Shown here: positions 33,188-41,382 of the stretch, piece by piece | How the letters are laid out: every line of letters starts with the position of its first letter | How positions within the stretch are numbered: the stretch's first letter is position 1 | Source: Oscillospiraceae bacterium | Lineage (GTDB): Bacteria > Bacillota > Clostridia > Oscillospirales > Oscillospiraceae | Length of the DNA: 64,000 nt | Assembly (NCBI GenBank): GCA_015068325.1 | Contig: SVKQ01000015.1 | Coordinates: 124,001 to 188,000, forward strand | Direction of reading: 5' to 3' | Translations under genes and position numbers: made by a program | Notes under the pieces: model-generated | The model's input: only the letters and a program-made list of their open reading frames with translations | Told to the model about the DNA's origin: nothing | Databases searched by the model: none

Positions 33188-33919
33188 TTATTTCCTCTGC
33201 TGCGCCAACATTTTGCGGTATTCCTGATATCCCGCCAAGGCCGCGGCCTTCACATTGGTGGTGTGGATCTGCAGTGCGGAGCGGAGCGCCTCCTCGTCCC
33301 GCTGCAGCAGCGCATCGCAGATGGCGATATGCTCCTCTACAGCGGCGTGGCGGCGGCCCTCGCCGTATACGGCGAACTCCCGCAGCCGGGTGTGGCTGGC
33401 GTTGACAAAGGTAGTGCTCGGGTTATAAAGTTCAATCTGTTCGATCAGCTTAATCAGCAGCGGCATACGGCAACTCTTTGTCAGGACATCGTTGAACTGA
33501 TCCAACCTTTGGAAATAGATGGTCTCATCACCGCTCTCCAGCGCCTGTAGACAGGCGTCGTTGCACGATGCCATCTGGCGGATCTCCTCATCGGTGATGT
33601 TCCTGACGGTAGCCTCCACGCTGAGCATCTGGAGCGTGCTGCGGATGGTATACACCTCCTCCATCTCCTCCTCGCTCAGCGGGGCCCGGGCGATGGCTCC
33701 CTTTTTCGGCTCGTATATGACCAGCTCATCCCGCTCCAGCATACGGATCGCCTCACGCACAGGCGTGCGGCTCACATGAAAGATCTTGGCGTATGTGGTC
33801 TCTACGATGCGCTCATTGGGCTTGATGGCTCCGCTGACGATGGCCTCCTTCAGTTGGCGATATACGTTCTCCCGCTGCGGATTTCCAACGGCAATGGGGG
33901 TAAACATTTCGGCAAACAT
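33188..33919 (-). CDS. GntR-family (FCD/FadR subfamily) transcriptional regulator
   Basis: A 243-residue regulator. Seen: an N-terminal winged helix with VSRTPVREAIRMLERDELV (about residues 49-67), then an all-helical FCD ligand domain with conserved acidic and histidine positions (HAAVEEHIAI). Regulators of this type usually sense a pathway metabolite and repress a neighbouring catabolic operon. It is encoded just upstream of the cluster on the same strand, with its own strong promoter at 33945-33973. The start could be 33919 or the ATG at 33907; AAGG directly abuts the first ATG, so the second is a real alternative. Confidence 0.92.
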   Translation of the reverse strand: MFAEMFTPIAVGNPQRENVYRQLKEAIVSGAIKPNERIVETTYAKIFHVSRTPVREAIRMLERDELVIYEPKKGAIARAPLSEEEMEEVYTIRSTLQMLSVEATVRNITDEEIRQMASCNDACLQALESGDETIYFQRLDQFNDVLTKSCRMPLLIKLIEQIELYNPSTTFVNASHTRLREFAVYGEGRRHAAVEEHIAICDALLQRDEEALRSALQIHTTNVKAAALAGYQEYRKMLAQQRK

Positions 33920-33944
33920 CCTTATCTGTCAACTAATGTATTTG

Positions 33945-33973
33945 ATTATACCGTTCGCACTTTTTATCGTCAA
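33945..33973 (-). promoter_or_regulatory. Promoter of the GntR gene
   Basis: -35 TTGACG (33968-33973), a 17-base spacer and -10 TATAAT (33945-33950), 25 bases upstream of the GntR start. Confidence 0.8.
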
Positions 33974-34064
33974 TATATCCCTGTCATTTTCTACAATATG
34001 TCCAAAACTTTCTCCGCATCTGTTGTCAAAAACACTGTGGTCTCTCCGGCACCCTCTGCAACAC

Positions 34065-34098
34065 AAAAAGAGCCCCGGCGCACCCTCTGCGCCGGGGC
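34065..34098 (-). terminator. lexA terminator
   Basis: A perfect 10-bp stem GCGCCGGGGC/GCCCCGGCGC with a 7-base loop lies directly after lexA, followed on the minus strand by TCTTTTT. Confidence 0.88.
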
Positions 34099-34114
34099 CC
34101 CTCGCCATATGTGT

Positions 34115-34762
34115 TCAATAGGTCCGGATCACAGCCGTCACTTTGCCCAGAATGGCGGCGTTTCGTCCGTCAATAGGGCTGTAATCCGGATTCTCCGGCA
34201 TCAGCCACACCTGGCCATCCTTGCGCTGCAGGCGTTTGACCGTGGCCTCATCCTCCAGCAGGGCCACCACGATCTCGCCGCTACGTGCCTCCTGCTGCTG
34301 GTGCACCACCACCAGGTCGTCCGGCAGGATGCCGGCGTGCAGCATGGATTCGCCCCGGACCCGTAGGGCAAAGTACTCCCCGTCCCGCCCGTTGGTGTCA
34401 AAGGTCAGGTAGTCCTCGATGCACTCCTGCGCCAGGATCGGCGTTCCGGCAGCCACACTGCCCACAACAGGTACCTTGCCTGCGGGGATCTCCGGCTCAG
34501 CATACCGCGGCGCGGTGGCCTTTGCCGTCTCCGTTGCCTGCATCTCCGGCCGGCCGGCCAGTGTGATGGCTCGCCCCTTGCCGGCACCCTTGGTCAGTAC
34601 GCCCAGCTCCTCCATGTGCTTCAGGTGAAAATGCACCGTGGAGGGCGACTTCAGGCCCACAGCCTCGCCGATCTCCCGCACGGCGGGAGGGTATCCCTGT
34701 TCCCGCGTGAACCGCGCAATATAGTCATAGATACGCTGCTGCATTTTCGTCATCTGCGCCAT
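34115..34762 (-). CDS. lexA: LexA repressor
   Basis: A 215-residue SOS repressor. Seen: an N-terminal winged helix (residues 1-65) with SPSTVHFHL in the recognition helix, the self-cleavage bond Ala105-Gly106 in GSVAAGTP, and the catalytic dyad Ser139 (GESM) and Lys176 (ATVKRL). After DNA damage RecA stimulates self-cleavage, releasing SOS genes. The ATG at 34762 follows GGAAAGGAG. Its promoter carries a LexA-box-like site, implying autoregulation. Confidence 0.97.
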   Translation of the reverse strand: MAQMTKMQQRIYDYIARFTREQGYPPAVREIGEAVGLKSPSTVHFHLKHMEELGVLTKGAGKGRAITLAGRPEMQATETAKATAPRYAEPEIPAGKVPVVGSVAAGTPILAQECIEDYLTFDTNGRDGEYFALRVRGESMLHAGILPDDLVVVHQQQEARSGEIVVALLEDEATVKRLQRKDGQVWLMPENPDYSPIDGRNAAILGKVTAVIRTY

Positions 34763-34803
34763 AGCGTGTCTCCTTTCCGCCTGTGCGGTGTTCTCCCATG
34801 TGC

Positions 34804-34842
34804 AGTATACCACAGCTTTTCGGAAATTACAACATTTGTTCG
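34804..34842 (-). promoter_or_regulatory. lexA promoter with overlapping SOS box
   Basis: -35 TTGTAA (34827-34832), 17-base spacer, -10 TATACT (34804-34809). The site CGAACAAATGTTGT (34829-34842, minus strand) matches the Gram-positive LexA box CGAACRNRYGTTYC at all but the last two bases and overlaps the -35. LexA bound here would block its own promoter. Confidence 0.7.
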
Positions 34843-34884
34843 ATATATTTTTGAAAAAACCGGATGGAAAACGTGGAATTCCTC

Positions 34885-34918
34885 TTGCAAATTGTTCAAG
34901 ACTGTGATAACATATCAC
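34885..34918 (+). promoter_or_regulatory. secG promoter with a perfect inverted repeat over the -10
   Basis: -35 TTGCAA (34885-34890), 17 bases, then a weak -10 TAACAT (34908-34913). The -10 is embedded in GTGATA-ACA-TATCAC (34904-34918), a perfect palindrome that could be an operator; the regulator is unknown. Confidence 0.5.
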
Positions 34919-34972
34919 GTACTTTGAGAAATATGCCCTATGGCATGGAATAACGTTGAAGGAGTATCCGTT

Positions 34973-35215
34973 ATGGTCATTTTTATTTCGATTCTGCAGC
35001 TTCTGCTGGGCCTGATTTTGACTGCCATGGTGATGTTCCAGTCCGGCAAGAGCCAGGGTCTGTCCGGTGCGATCGGCGGCATTGCCGACTCTTACATGGC
35101 CAAGAGTAAGGCCAAGTCCGTTGATGCCAAGCTGGCCAAGGGCACCAAGTGGGTGGGCGCCGCTTTCATCGTGCTGACGCTGGTCCTCAACTGCATGGCT
35201 GCCGCCGGTCTGTAA
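34973..35215 (+). CDS. secG: Preprotein translocase subunit SecG
   Basis: An 80-residue SecG with two hydrophobic helices (residues 1-21 and about 54-75) joined by a polar loop with FQSGKSQGLSGAIGG, the family signature. It supports SecYE during SecA-driven export. The ATG at 34973 was chosen because GAAGGAG lies eight bases upstream and the protein then begins with the first helix; an ATG at 34940 would add 11 polar residues. It is transcribed alone and ends at a strong terminator. Confidence 0.93.
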   Translation: MVIFISILQLLLGLILTAMVMFQSGKSQGLSGAIGGIADSYMAKSKAKSVDAKLAKGTKWVGAAFIVLTLVLNCMAAAGL

Positions 35216-35230
35216 ACCAACCAAAAATGA

Positions 35231-35262
35231 AGCAGCGCTGCCGATGGCAGCGCTGCTTTTTT
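35231..35262 (+). terminator. secG terminator
   Basis: A 12-bp stem AGCAGCGCTGCC/GGCAGCGCTGCT with a 3-base loop, followed by TTTTTT. A-rich sequence before the stem may let it act in both directions. Confidence 0.93.
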
Positions 35263-35288
35263 CGTATTTGGGCAAATACCCCGTGCGC

Positions 35289-36203
35289 TCATTGCCACAT
35301 GTCCACCCAGATGATGCCGTCATCCTCCTCTGTCAGCAGCAGGACCAGCGGCTCCAGAAATCCATATCCCCCATCCGGTGCCGGCGCCACAGGTCCGTGT
35401 CCGTCCAGCGGAAATACATACCAGCCCTCCACCTGTCCGTCAGACGAGTCGGCGGTGAACTCGTATTTCTCCAGCACATACTCCTCTCCGTCGATCCCAG
35501 GATCTTCCTCCGGATCGATGCAGTAGAGCACGGCCTGGGGCGGTTCCCTGTCACTGTCCAGTTCCACGTGCACCGTCATGGCGCCCGCCTCGCTGTCCCG
35601 GGACCAATCGATCACTCGCATCTCCGTTCCATCGCTCAGTGCAAAGGTTTCGCCCATCCGCGCCTCGGTCCAGACGGGTGAGATTTCTCCGTTCTCCTCC
35701 AAGTTCCCGATATCGTCAAAAGGCAGATCCTCTATATTGCCGATGTCGTTGAACGACTCCCGCACAGACCCGGTGACCGCGTTGAACACGGCGATGACTG
35801 CGCCCAGGAGCACGGCAACGATCAGCAGACTGGGCAGGCAGCCGGACCGCTTCCGGGTCCCTCGCGCCGCTGAGGACACCGGACGGGCGGCGGACTTGTT
35901 CAGTGCCGCAGACCGCCGGGGCTGCGCCGTCTTTTCCTGCGCCGGTGCCTCCTCGTGTGCCCATTGGCGGGCCTGATCCTCGTAGCAGACCTTCTCGCCA
36001 TGGTGCTCCTTCTGCTCAAAGCAGATCTTATCTCCTGCGCTGCTGCGGCGCTCATAGTCCGCGTCGGTCATATGGCGGATACTGCCGTCGGCGTTGACCT
36101 GCTCGCGCCGGGGCGGGCGATTGTAGGCGCCGCACTCGGGGCAGCACCCCTCCTTTTCATAGCGGTACGTTTTGCCGCACGCCTTGCATCGGATCACAGC
36201 CAT
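35289..36203 (-). CDS. Zinc-ribbon membrane protein of unknown function
   Basis: A 304-residue protein I do not recognise as a named family. Seen: an N-terminal zinc ribbon (CKAC and CPEC pairs, residues 5-23), a polar basic region of about 100 residues, one membrane helix near residues 125-145 (PSLLIVAVLLGAVIAVF), and an acidic outer domain of about 155 residues ending DDGIIWVDMWQ. The likely topology is ribbon inside and acidic domain outside. Such proteins may sense or scaffold at the membrane, but nothing shows a partner. The ATG at 36203 follows GGGGAGG; longer frames upstream look non-coding. Confidence 0.75.
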   Translation of the reverse strand: MAVIRCKACGKTYRYEKEGCCPECGAYNRPPRREQVNADGSIRHMTDADYERRSSAGDKICFEQKEHHGEKVCYEDQARQWAHEEAPAQEKTAQPRRSAALNKSAARPVSSAARGTRKRSGCLPSLLIVAVLLGAVIAVFNAVTGSVRESFNDIGNIEDLPFDDIGNLEENGEISPVWTEARMGETFALSDGTEMRVIDWSRDSEAGAMTVHVELDSDREPPQAVLYCIDPEEDPGIDGEEYVLEKYEFTADSSDGQVEGWYVFPLDGHGPVAPAPDGGYGFLEPLVLLLTEEDDGIIWVDMWQ

Positions 36204-36309
36204 TGCGCATCCTCCCCTCTCGTTGCTTCGTTTTGCCATATGGTAACACGCCCCCGGAAATGGGTCCATCAACCTGGAGTTGCGCCGGGGCGTTTTTTGC
36301 AGAAAAACC

Positions 36310-36326
36310 GGCAACCTGAGGTTGCC
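36310..36326 (-). terminator. Second hairpin downstream of rplQ
   Basis: GGCAACC-TGA-GGTTGCC is a 7-bp hairpin followed on the minus strand by GGTTTTTCT. It may back up the rplQ terminator at 36398-36445. Otherwise the 36204-36465 gap shows no gene. Confidence 0.45.
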
Positions 36327-36397
36327 CTCTGTGTTTTCAGTATATCATACGCCTGCAGTCTTTGGCAAGATGCCCTTTTCCGCCAGTCGATACAGAG

Positions 36398-36445
36398 AAA
36401 AACACCCTTTTCTATGGGCTGAAATCCATAGAAAAGGGTGTTTTT
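36398..36445 (-). terminator. Terminator of the ribosomal superoperon
   Basis: A 20-bp perfect stem (36398-36417 with 36426-36445) around an 8-base loop, with A-runs and T-runs at the outer ends, so it is symmetrical and probably works on both strands. It begins 20 bases after the rplQ stop. Confidence 0.92.
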
Positions 36446-36465
36446 ACGCAGCGTATGGTCCGCGC

Positions 36466-36810
36466 TTATTTTACCAGCTCGATGAGAGCCGTCTCCGCGG
36501 CGTCACCGCGGCGGACACCGGTGCGGATGATACGGGTGTAACCGCCGTTGCGCTCGGCATATTCCGGAGCGATCTGCTTGAACAGCTTGTTGGCCACATC
36601 CTCTCTGGTGATAAAGGCCAGAGCCTGACGGTAAGCGGCCAGGTCGCCCTTCTTGCCGAGGGTGATCATCTTCTCGGCCAGGGGCTTGATCTCCTTGGCG
36701 CGGGTGACGGTGGTCTCCATCCGGCCCTTGTCCAGGAAATCGGTGACCTGCTGACGGAGCATCGCCCTACGCTGATCGGTGGTCTTGCCGAGCTTACGAG
36801 TTCCGGGCAT
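36466..36810 (-). CDS. rplQ: 50S ribosomal protein L17
   Basis: A 114-residue L17, the last gene of the alpha operon, directly before the large terminator. It begins with the family-typical basic stretch [14 protein letters not shown] and keeps [17 protein letters not shown] at the C-terminus. The protein lies near the exit-tunnel region of the 50S subunit. Confidence 0.98.
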   Translation of the reverse strand: MPGTRKLGKTTDQRRAMLRQQVTDFLDKGRMETTVTRAKEIKPLAEKMITLGKKGDLAAYRQALAFITREDVANKLFKQIAPEYAERNGGYTRIIRTGVRRGDAAETALIELVK

Positions 36811-36856
36811 TTCAGTTTCCTCCTTGTCAGGATATTCCGCGCGAAGCGCGGATCCG

Positions 36857-37810
36857 TTAGTTGTTTTCTTCGCTGGCCAGGGACAGGCCCATCATCGCCA
36901 GCTTGTTGATGACTTCCTCCAAGGACTTGCGTCCCAGATTGCGCACCTTCATCATCTCGTCCTCGGTCTTGGAGATCAGGTCCTCGACGGTGTTGATATT
37001 GGCGCGCTTGAGGCAGTTGAAGCTGCGAACAGACAGGTCCAGTTCCTCGATGGTCAGCTCCAGCACCTTGTCGCGCTGGTCGGTGGGCTTCTCCACCACA
37101 GTAGACTTGTCACCCAGGGTGTCGCTCAGATCGGTAAACAGGGCGAAGTGATCGCACAGGATCTTGGCGCCCAGGGACACGGCGTCACGGGCGGAAATGG
37201 TGGAATCCGTCCAGACCTCCAGTGTCAGCTTGTCAAAGTCCGTCATGTTGCCCACGCGGGTGTTCTCCACCGTGTAATTGACCTTGTACACGGGCGTGTA
37301 GATGGAGTCGATGGGGATAACGCCGATCACACCGCCCCGCAGGGCCTTGTTGCGGTCGGCGGACACATAGCCGCGGCCGTGGTTCAGGGTGATCTCCATG
37401 CTCAGCGTGGCGCCTACGTCCAGTGTAGCAATGTGCAGTTCCGGGTTCAGGATCTCCACCTCGCCGTCGCTCTTGATGTCGCGGGCGGTGACCTCACAGG
37501 GGCCAGCGGCCTCGATGAAGACCGTTTTGGTGCCCTCGCAATGCAGCTTGACCAGCAGGTCCTTGACGTTCAGAACGATCTCCGTCACGTCCTCTTTCAC
37601 ACCGGGGATGGTGGAAAACTCATGCTGCACGCCGGCGATCTTGATGCTGGTGGCGGCCGTGCCGGGCAGGGACGAAAGCATGATGCGGCGCAGCGCATTG
37701 CCCAATGTCGTGCCGTAGCCGCGCTCCAGGGGCTCGATCACATATTTTCCATAGGAGGCATCACCGGGCGTTTCCATACACTCGATCTGGGGCTTCTCAA
37801 TTTCGATCAT
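36857..37810 (-). CDS. rpoA: RNA polymerase alpha subunit
   Basis: A 317-residue alpha subunit. The N-terminal domain (about 1-230) dimerises and scaffolds beta/beta' ([14 protein letters not shown]), and the C-terminal domain (about 250-317) binds UP elements and activators, with the helix-hairpin-helix LVDDL-like region seen here as [21 protein letters not shown]. It lies between rpsD and rplQ, the normal alpha-operon position. Confidence 0.99.
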   Translation of the reverse strand: MIEIEKPQIECMETPGDASYGKYVIEPLERGYGTTLGNALRRIMLSSLPGTAATSIKIAGVQHEFSTIPGVKEDVTEIVLNVKDLLVKLHCEGTKTVFIEAAGPCEVTARDIKSDGEVEILNPELHIATLDVGATLSMEITLNHGRGYVSADRNKALRGGVIGVIPIDSIYTPVYKVNYTVENTRVGNMTDFDKLTLEVWTDSTISARDAVSLGAKILCDHFALFTDLSDTLGDKSTVVEKPTDQRDKVLELTIEELDLSVRSFNCLKRANINTVEDLISKTEDEMMKVRNLGRKSLEEVINKLAMMGLSLASEENN

Positions 37811-37894
37811 GCAATACCCTCCTTCAATCTCGTTGCAGCGCAGAGATACTCCGCGCCCTTTTGGATGCGTGTGCGTGTGAGGGTCGCAGCCCTA

Positions 37895-38497
37895 TTACTT
37901 GGAGTACAACTCGACGATGAGGTGCTCTTCGATGGGCATGTCGATGTCCTCACGGGCGGGCAGCTTGACGACGGTGCCTTTCAGGGCCGTCTTGTCGCGC
38001 TCCAGCCACTGGGGCACGGTGAACAGGGGGGCGTCCTCGCCGGTCAGGCGCTTGAACGCCACGGAGGAACGGCTGCTCTCCTTGACTTCGATCACATCGC
38101 CCACACGAACCAGATAGGAGGGGATGTTCACCTTCTGACCGTTCACGGTGAAGTGAGCGTGGTTCACCAGCTGACGGGCCTCGCGGCGGGTCATGGCGAA
38201 ACCGAGGCGGTATACCACGTTGTCCAGGCGGCGCTCCACCAGGCTCAGCAGGTTCTCGCCAGTCTTGCCGGACATACGGGTAGCCTTCTCATAGTACATA
38301 TGGAACTGCTTCTCCAGAATGCCGTAGACGAACTTGACCTTCTGCTTCTCATTGAGCTGAATGGCATACTCGCTCTTCTTCTTTCTCATCTGACCGCCGG
38401 GGTTGCGCTTGGTCTCCTTCTTGGAGTAACCCATCACGGCAGGAGAGATGCCCAGCGCCTTGCAGCGCTTGGCGATCGGCTGCATATTCTTAGCCAT
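37895..38497 (-). CDS. rpsD: 30S ribosomal protein S4, zinc-free form
   Basis: A 200-residue S4, a primary 16S rRNA binder that nucleates 30S assembly. The S4 RNA-binding domain [24 protein letters not shown] is clear. The N-terminal zinc cysteines of the C+ form are absent: only one Cys is present (KRCKALG). It sits between rpsK and rpoA; in many bacteria S4 also represses the alpha operon, but no site was identified here. Confidence 0.98.
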   Translation of the reverse strand: MAKNMQPIAKRCKALGISPAVMGYSKKETKRNPGGQMRKKKSEYAIQLNEKQKVKFVYGILEKQFHMYYEKATRMSGKTGENLLSLVERRLDNVVYRLGFAMTRREARQLVNHAHFTVNGQKVNIPSYLVRVGDVIEVKESSRSSVAFKRLTGEDAPLFTVPQWLERDKTALKGTVVKLPAREDIDMPIEEHLIVELYSK

Positions 38498-38520
38498 ACT
38501 GTAAAATCCTCCTTCTCAAC

Positions 38521-38925
38521 TTACACGCGGCGGCGCTTGGGGGGGCGGCATCCGTTGTGGGGGATGGGGGTGACATCCTTGATCATCGTCACTTCCAGAC
38601 CCACCGCCTGCAGGGCGCGGATGGCGGCCTCACGTCCCTGGCCGGGCCCCTTGACAAAGACCTCCACGGTCTTCAGGCCGTGCTCCATGGCCGCCTTGGC
38701 AGCGGTCTCGGCAGCACTCTGTGCAGCAAAGGGAGTGGACTTCTTGCTACCACGGAAACCCAGGCCGCCGGAGGAGGCCCAGCTGAGGGCATTGCCCTGG
38801 GCGTCAGTGACGGTCACCATGGTGTTGTTGAAGGAAGAACGGATATGGACCTGTCCCTTTTCAACGTTTTTCTTTTCGCGACGGCGGCGAACGACCTTCT
38901 TACCGCTGCTCTTTGCAGTAGCCAT
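38521..38925 (-). CDS. rpsK: 30S ribosomal protein S11
   Basis: A 134-residue S11 of the 30S platform. The [15 protein letters not shown] segment and the basic C-terminus [10 protein letters not shown] are conserved. The N-terminus is rich in Lys/Arg. It lies 17 bases after rpsM, within the alpha part of the operon. Confidence 0.98.
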   Translation of the reverse strand: MATAKSSGKKVVRRRREKKNVEKGQVHIRSSFNNTMVTVTDAQGNALSWASSGGLGFRGSKKSTPFAAQSAAETAAKAAMEHGLKTVEVFVKGPGQGREAAIRALQAVGLEVTMIKDVTPIPHNGCRPPKRRRV

Positions 38926-38942
38926 ACTTGATTCTCCCCTCC

Positions 38943-39311
38943 TTACTTCTTCTTGTTGGCAATGGTCTTCTTGGGACCCTTGCGGGTGCGGGCGTTGGTC
39001 TTGCTGCGCTGACCGCGCACGGGCAGGCCGCGGCGATGACGGGTGCCGCGATAGCAGCCGATCTCGGTCAGGCGCTTGATGTCCAGCGCCACCTGACGGC
39101 GCAGGTCACCCTCCACCACGTAGCCGTGGTCGATCGCCTCACGGAGCTTGTTCTCCTCGGACTCGGTCAAATCCTTTACGCGGGTGTCGGGGTTGATGCC
39201 CGTCTGCGCCAGGATATCCTGGGCGCTCTTTCTGCCAATACCATAGATATAAGTCAAACCGATCTCGATTCGCTTATCCTTGGGCAGGTCAATACCGGCA
39301 ATACGTGCCAT
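38943..39311 (-). CDS. rpsM: 30S ribosomal protein S13
   Basis: A 122-residue S13 of the 30S head, contacting the P-site tRNA through its basic tail. The N-terminal [24 protein letters not shown] and the [19 protein letters not shown] tail are canonical. It follows rpmJ. Confidence 0.99.
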   Translation of the reverse strand: MARIAGIDLPKDKRIEIGLTYIYGIGRKSAQDILAQTGINPDTRVKDLTESEENKLREAIDHGYVVEGDLRRQVALDIKRLTEIGCYRGTRHRRGLPVRGQRSKTNARTRKGPKKTIANKKK

Positions 39312-39336
39312 ACTTTAAAGCACCTCCACTTTCTAC

Positions 39337-39462
<126 letters not shown>

Positions 39463-39681
39463 CTACTTACTACGCCAGGTAATCCGGCCACGGGTCAGGT
39501 CATAGGGCGACATCTCTACCGTCACCTTGTCACCGGGCAGTATCCTGATGAAATTCATTCTGAGCTTTCCGGAAATATGCGCCAATATCGTGTGTCCATT
39601 TCCAATGTCTACTTGGAATGTGGTGTTGGGCAGCGATTCGACGACCACGCCCTCCACTTCGATCATGTCGGATTTTGCCAA
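39463..39681 (-). CDS. infA: Translation initiation factor IF-1
   Basis: A 72-residue OB-fold factor that binds the 30S A site during initiation. Seen: [18 protein letters not shown] and the terminal GRITWRSK, typical of IF-1. The start is TTG at 39681: the frame has no ATG at the expected N-terminus, and AGGAGGG lies seven bases upstream inside the end of the KOW gene. A TTG start gives the normal MAKSDMIE N-terminus and full family length. Confidence 0.95.
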   Translation of the reverse strand: MAKSDMIEVEGVVVESLPNTTFQVDIGNGHTILAHISGKLRMNFIRILPGDKVTVEMSPYDLTRGRITWRSK

Positions 39682-39682
39682 G

Positions 39683-39967
39683 TTACAATCCCTCCTGGTC
39701 TGGATTACCGCTGCTCCACGCAGCGATGGCTCTACGAAGCTCACTGTTGGTGACTTTTTCGTTGCTTCTGATCTTCCCGGCGACAGGGCTTTGGCTCGTA
39801 CCCGCCAGCGCCACGTGTTTGCACCGCTTGCGCTTGGGATTCTCCAGCCGCCGCCTTTTGCCGTCGGCCAGCAGGAGGAAGTCACCCTCTGTCGCAAGCA
39901 CAAAGAAGTAACTCCCCTTGTCCCTGCCGGCGATCGCTTTTACGATGTCTGATTTGGCAATGTCCAT
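39683..39967 (-). CDS. KOW-domain RNA-binding protein (L14e-like)
   Basis: A 94-residue protein with an N-terminal KOW-type motif ([17 protein letters not shown]) and a basic middle segment ([19 protein letters not shown]), resembling the L14e/L6e/L27e-like proteins found between map and infA in many Clostridia. A ribosome or rRNA role is likely but unproved. ATG 39967 is preferred; a GTG at 39973 overlaps the map stop. Its stop is one base from the infA TTG start. Confidence 0.8.
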   Translation of the reverse strand: MDIAKSDIVKAIAGRDKGSYFFVLATEGDFLLLADGKRRRLENPKRKRCKHVALAGTSQSPVAGKIRSNEKVTNSELRRAIAAWSSGNPDQEGL

Positions 39968-39969
39968 GG

Positions 39970-40731
39970 TCACACCAGCGATTTCTCAGGGTCCGTCAGA
40001 AGCTCCGGCTCCCCGTCGGTGATGAGGATGGTGTTCTCGTAGTGAGCGGCGTTTTTTCCGTCGGCGGTCTTCACCGTCCAGCCGTCGCTCATCTGGATGA
40101 TTGACGCTGTGCCGGCGTTCACCATCGGCTCCACGGCAATGGTCATGCCCCGCAGCAGGCGGGGGCCGTGACCCGGCTCACCGAAGTTGGGCACCTCGGG
40201 GGCCTCATGCAGCTTCCTTCCTACGCCGTGACCGACGTATTCCCGGACGATACCGAAGCCCTGCGCCTCCACATAACTCTGGATCGCATGGGAGATATCC
40301 TTCACGTGATACCCCTCCCGGGCGTACTTCAGCCCCTCAAAGAAGCTCTGCTGGGTCACGCGGATCAGGCGCATGGCCTCGTCGGACACCTTTCCGCAGG
40401 GATAGGTACCGGCGCAGTCGCCGTGGAAGCCCCCGATGTAGGCGCCCACATCTACACTGACGATATCGCCCTCGCGCAGCACCCGCTTGCCGGGGATGCC
40501 GTGGATAATCTCGTCGTTGACACTGATACAGGCGCTGGCGGGAAAACCTCCGTAGTTGAGAAACGAAGGAGTCGCACCCTGCGACGTGATAAACTCGAAC
40601 ACTGCCTTGTCAATTTGGTGGGTTGTTACGCCGGGTTTTACCATATCCCGTGCCAAGGCACGGGCAGCCGCGGTAATTTTTCCCGCCCGGCGCATCAGTT
40701 CGATCTCGCGGTTGGATTTCAAGGTGATCAT
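39970..40731 (-). CDS. map: Methionine aminopeptidase, type I
   Basis: A 253-residue metalloprotease that removes the initiator Met. Metal ligands are visible in DVGAYIGGFHGDCAGTY, HGVGRKLHE and the C-terminal EPMVN and HYENTILIT segments. The ATG at 40731 has GAGGTG six bases upstream; a GTG at 40737 overlaps the adk stop. The adk-map order is standard in Firmicutes. Confidence 0.98.
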   Translation of the reverse strand: MITLKSNREIELMRRAGKITAAARALARDMVKPGVTTHQIDKAVFEFITSQGATPSFLNYGGFPASACISVNDEIIHGIPGKRVLREGDIVSVDVGAYIGGFHGDCAGTYPCGKVSDEAMRLIRVTQQSFFEGLKYAREGYHVKDISHAIQSYVEAQGFGIVREYVGHGVGRKLHEAPEVPNFGEPGHGPRLLRGMTIAVEPMVNAGTASIIQMSDGWTVKTADGKNAAHYENTILITDGEPELLTDPEKSLV

Positions 40732-40733
40732 AC

Positions 40734-41372
40734 TCACACCTCACACCCCAGTACCGCCAGGATCGCCCGGGAAGTCTCGTCCACACTGGGCCGATCCTCC
40801 ACGGTTTTCAGAATCCCACGGGCCTCGTAGAAACCCTTGAGGGGCTCTGTCTCTCTATGATAGACCGACAGACGATCCAAGACCGTCTCCGGCTTATCAT
40901 CCTTGCGCTGCACCAGCCTGCCGCCGCACACGTCACACACGCCTTCGACCTTGGAGGGAACACTGACGATGTGATAGCTTGCGCCGCAGGACTCGCAGAC
41001 ACGGCGGCCGCTCATCCGCCGGACGATACGCTCGTCCGGGATCTCGATGGCCACCACGGCGTCGAACCTGATTCCGGCGTTCTCCAGCGCCTCAGCTTGG
41101 GCGATCGTGCGGGGCACGCCGTCCAGGATGTAGCCGCTCTGGCAGTCGCTCTCCTGCAGGCGCTCGCTGATGACGTCGATGATCACCTCATCTGGCACCA
41201 GTTGGCCGGCGTCCACATAGCTCTTGGCCTTCAGACCTACAGGCGTCTCATTCTTGATCGCTGCGCGCAGGATGTTGCCCGTGGAGATGGTGGGAATCCC
41301 CAGCTTCTCCTGCAGGATGGCAGCCTGCGTGCCCTTACCGGCGCCAGGAGCGCCCAAAAGGATCAGTTTCAT
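40734..41372 (-). CDS. adk: Adenylate kinase (zinc lid)
   Basis: A 212-residue enzyme interconverting ATP + AMP and 2 ADP. Seen: P-loop GAPGAGKGTQA, the DGVPRT motif, and a lid carrying four cysteines (CESCG and CDVCG), the zinc-stabilised lid form common in Gram-positives. It lies between secY and map. Confidence 0.98.
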   Translation of the reverse strand: MKLILLGAPGAGKGTQAAILQEKLGIPTISTGNILRAAIKNETPVGLKAKSYVDAGQLVPDEVIIDVISERLQESDCQSGYILDGVPRTIAQAEALENAGIRFDAVVAIEIPDERIVRRMSGRRVCESCGASYHIVSVPSKVEGVCDVCGGRLVQRKDDKPETVLDRLSVYHRETEPLKGFYEARGILKTVEDRPSVDETSRAILAVLGCEV

Positions 41373-41382
41373 AACGCACCTC

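Noticed and set aside
34115-35323. A longer lexA reading frame extending upstream to 35323
   Set aside because: The extension crosses secG antisense and the lexA promoter; ATG 34762 has a good ribosome site and gives normal LexA length.
39683-39903. An upstream extension of infA to 39903
   Set aside because: It overlaps the KOW gene in another frame; TTG 39681 with AGGAGGG gives the exact IF-1 N-terminus.
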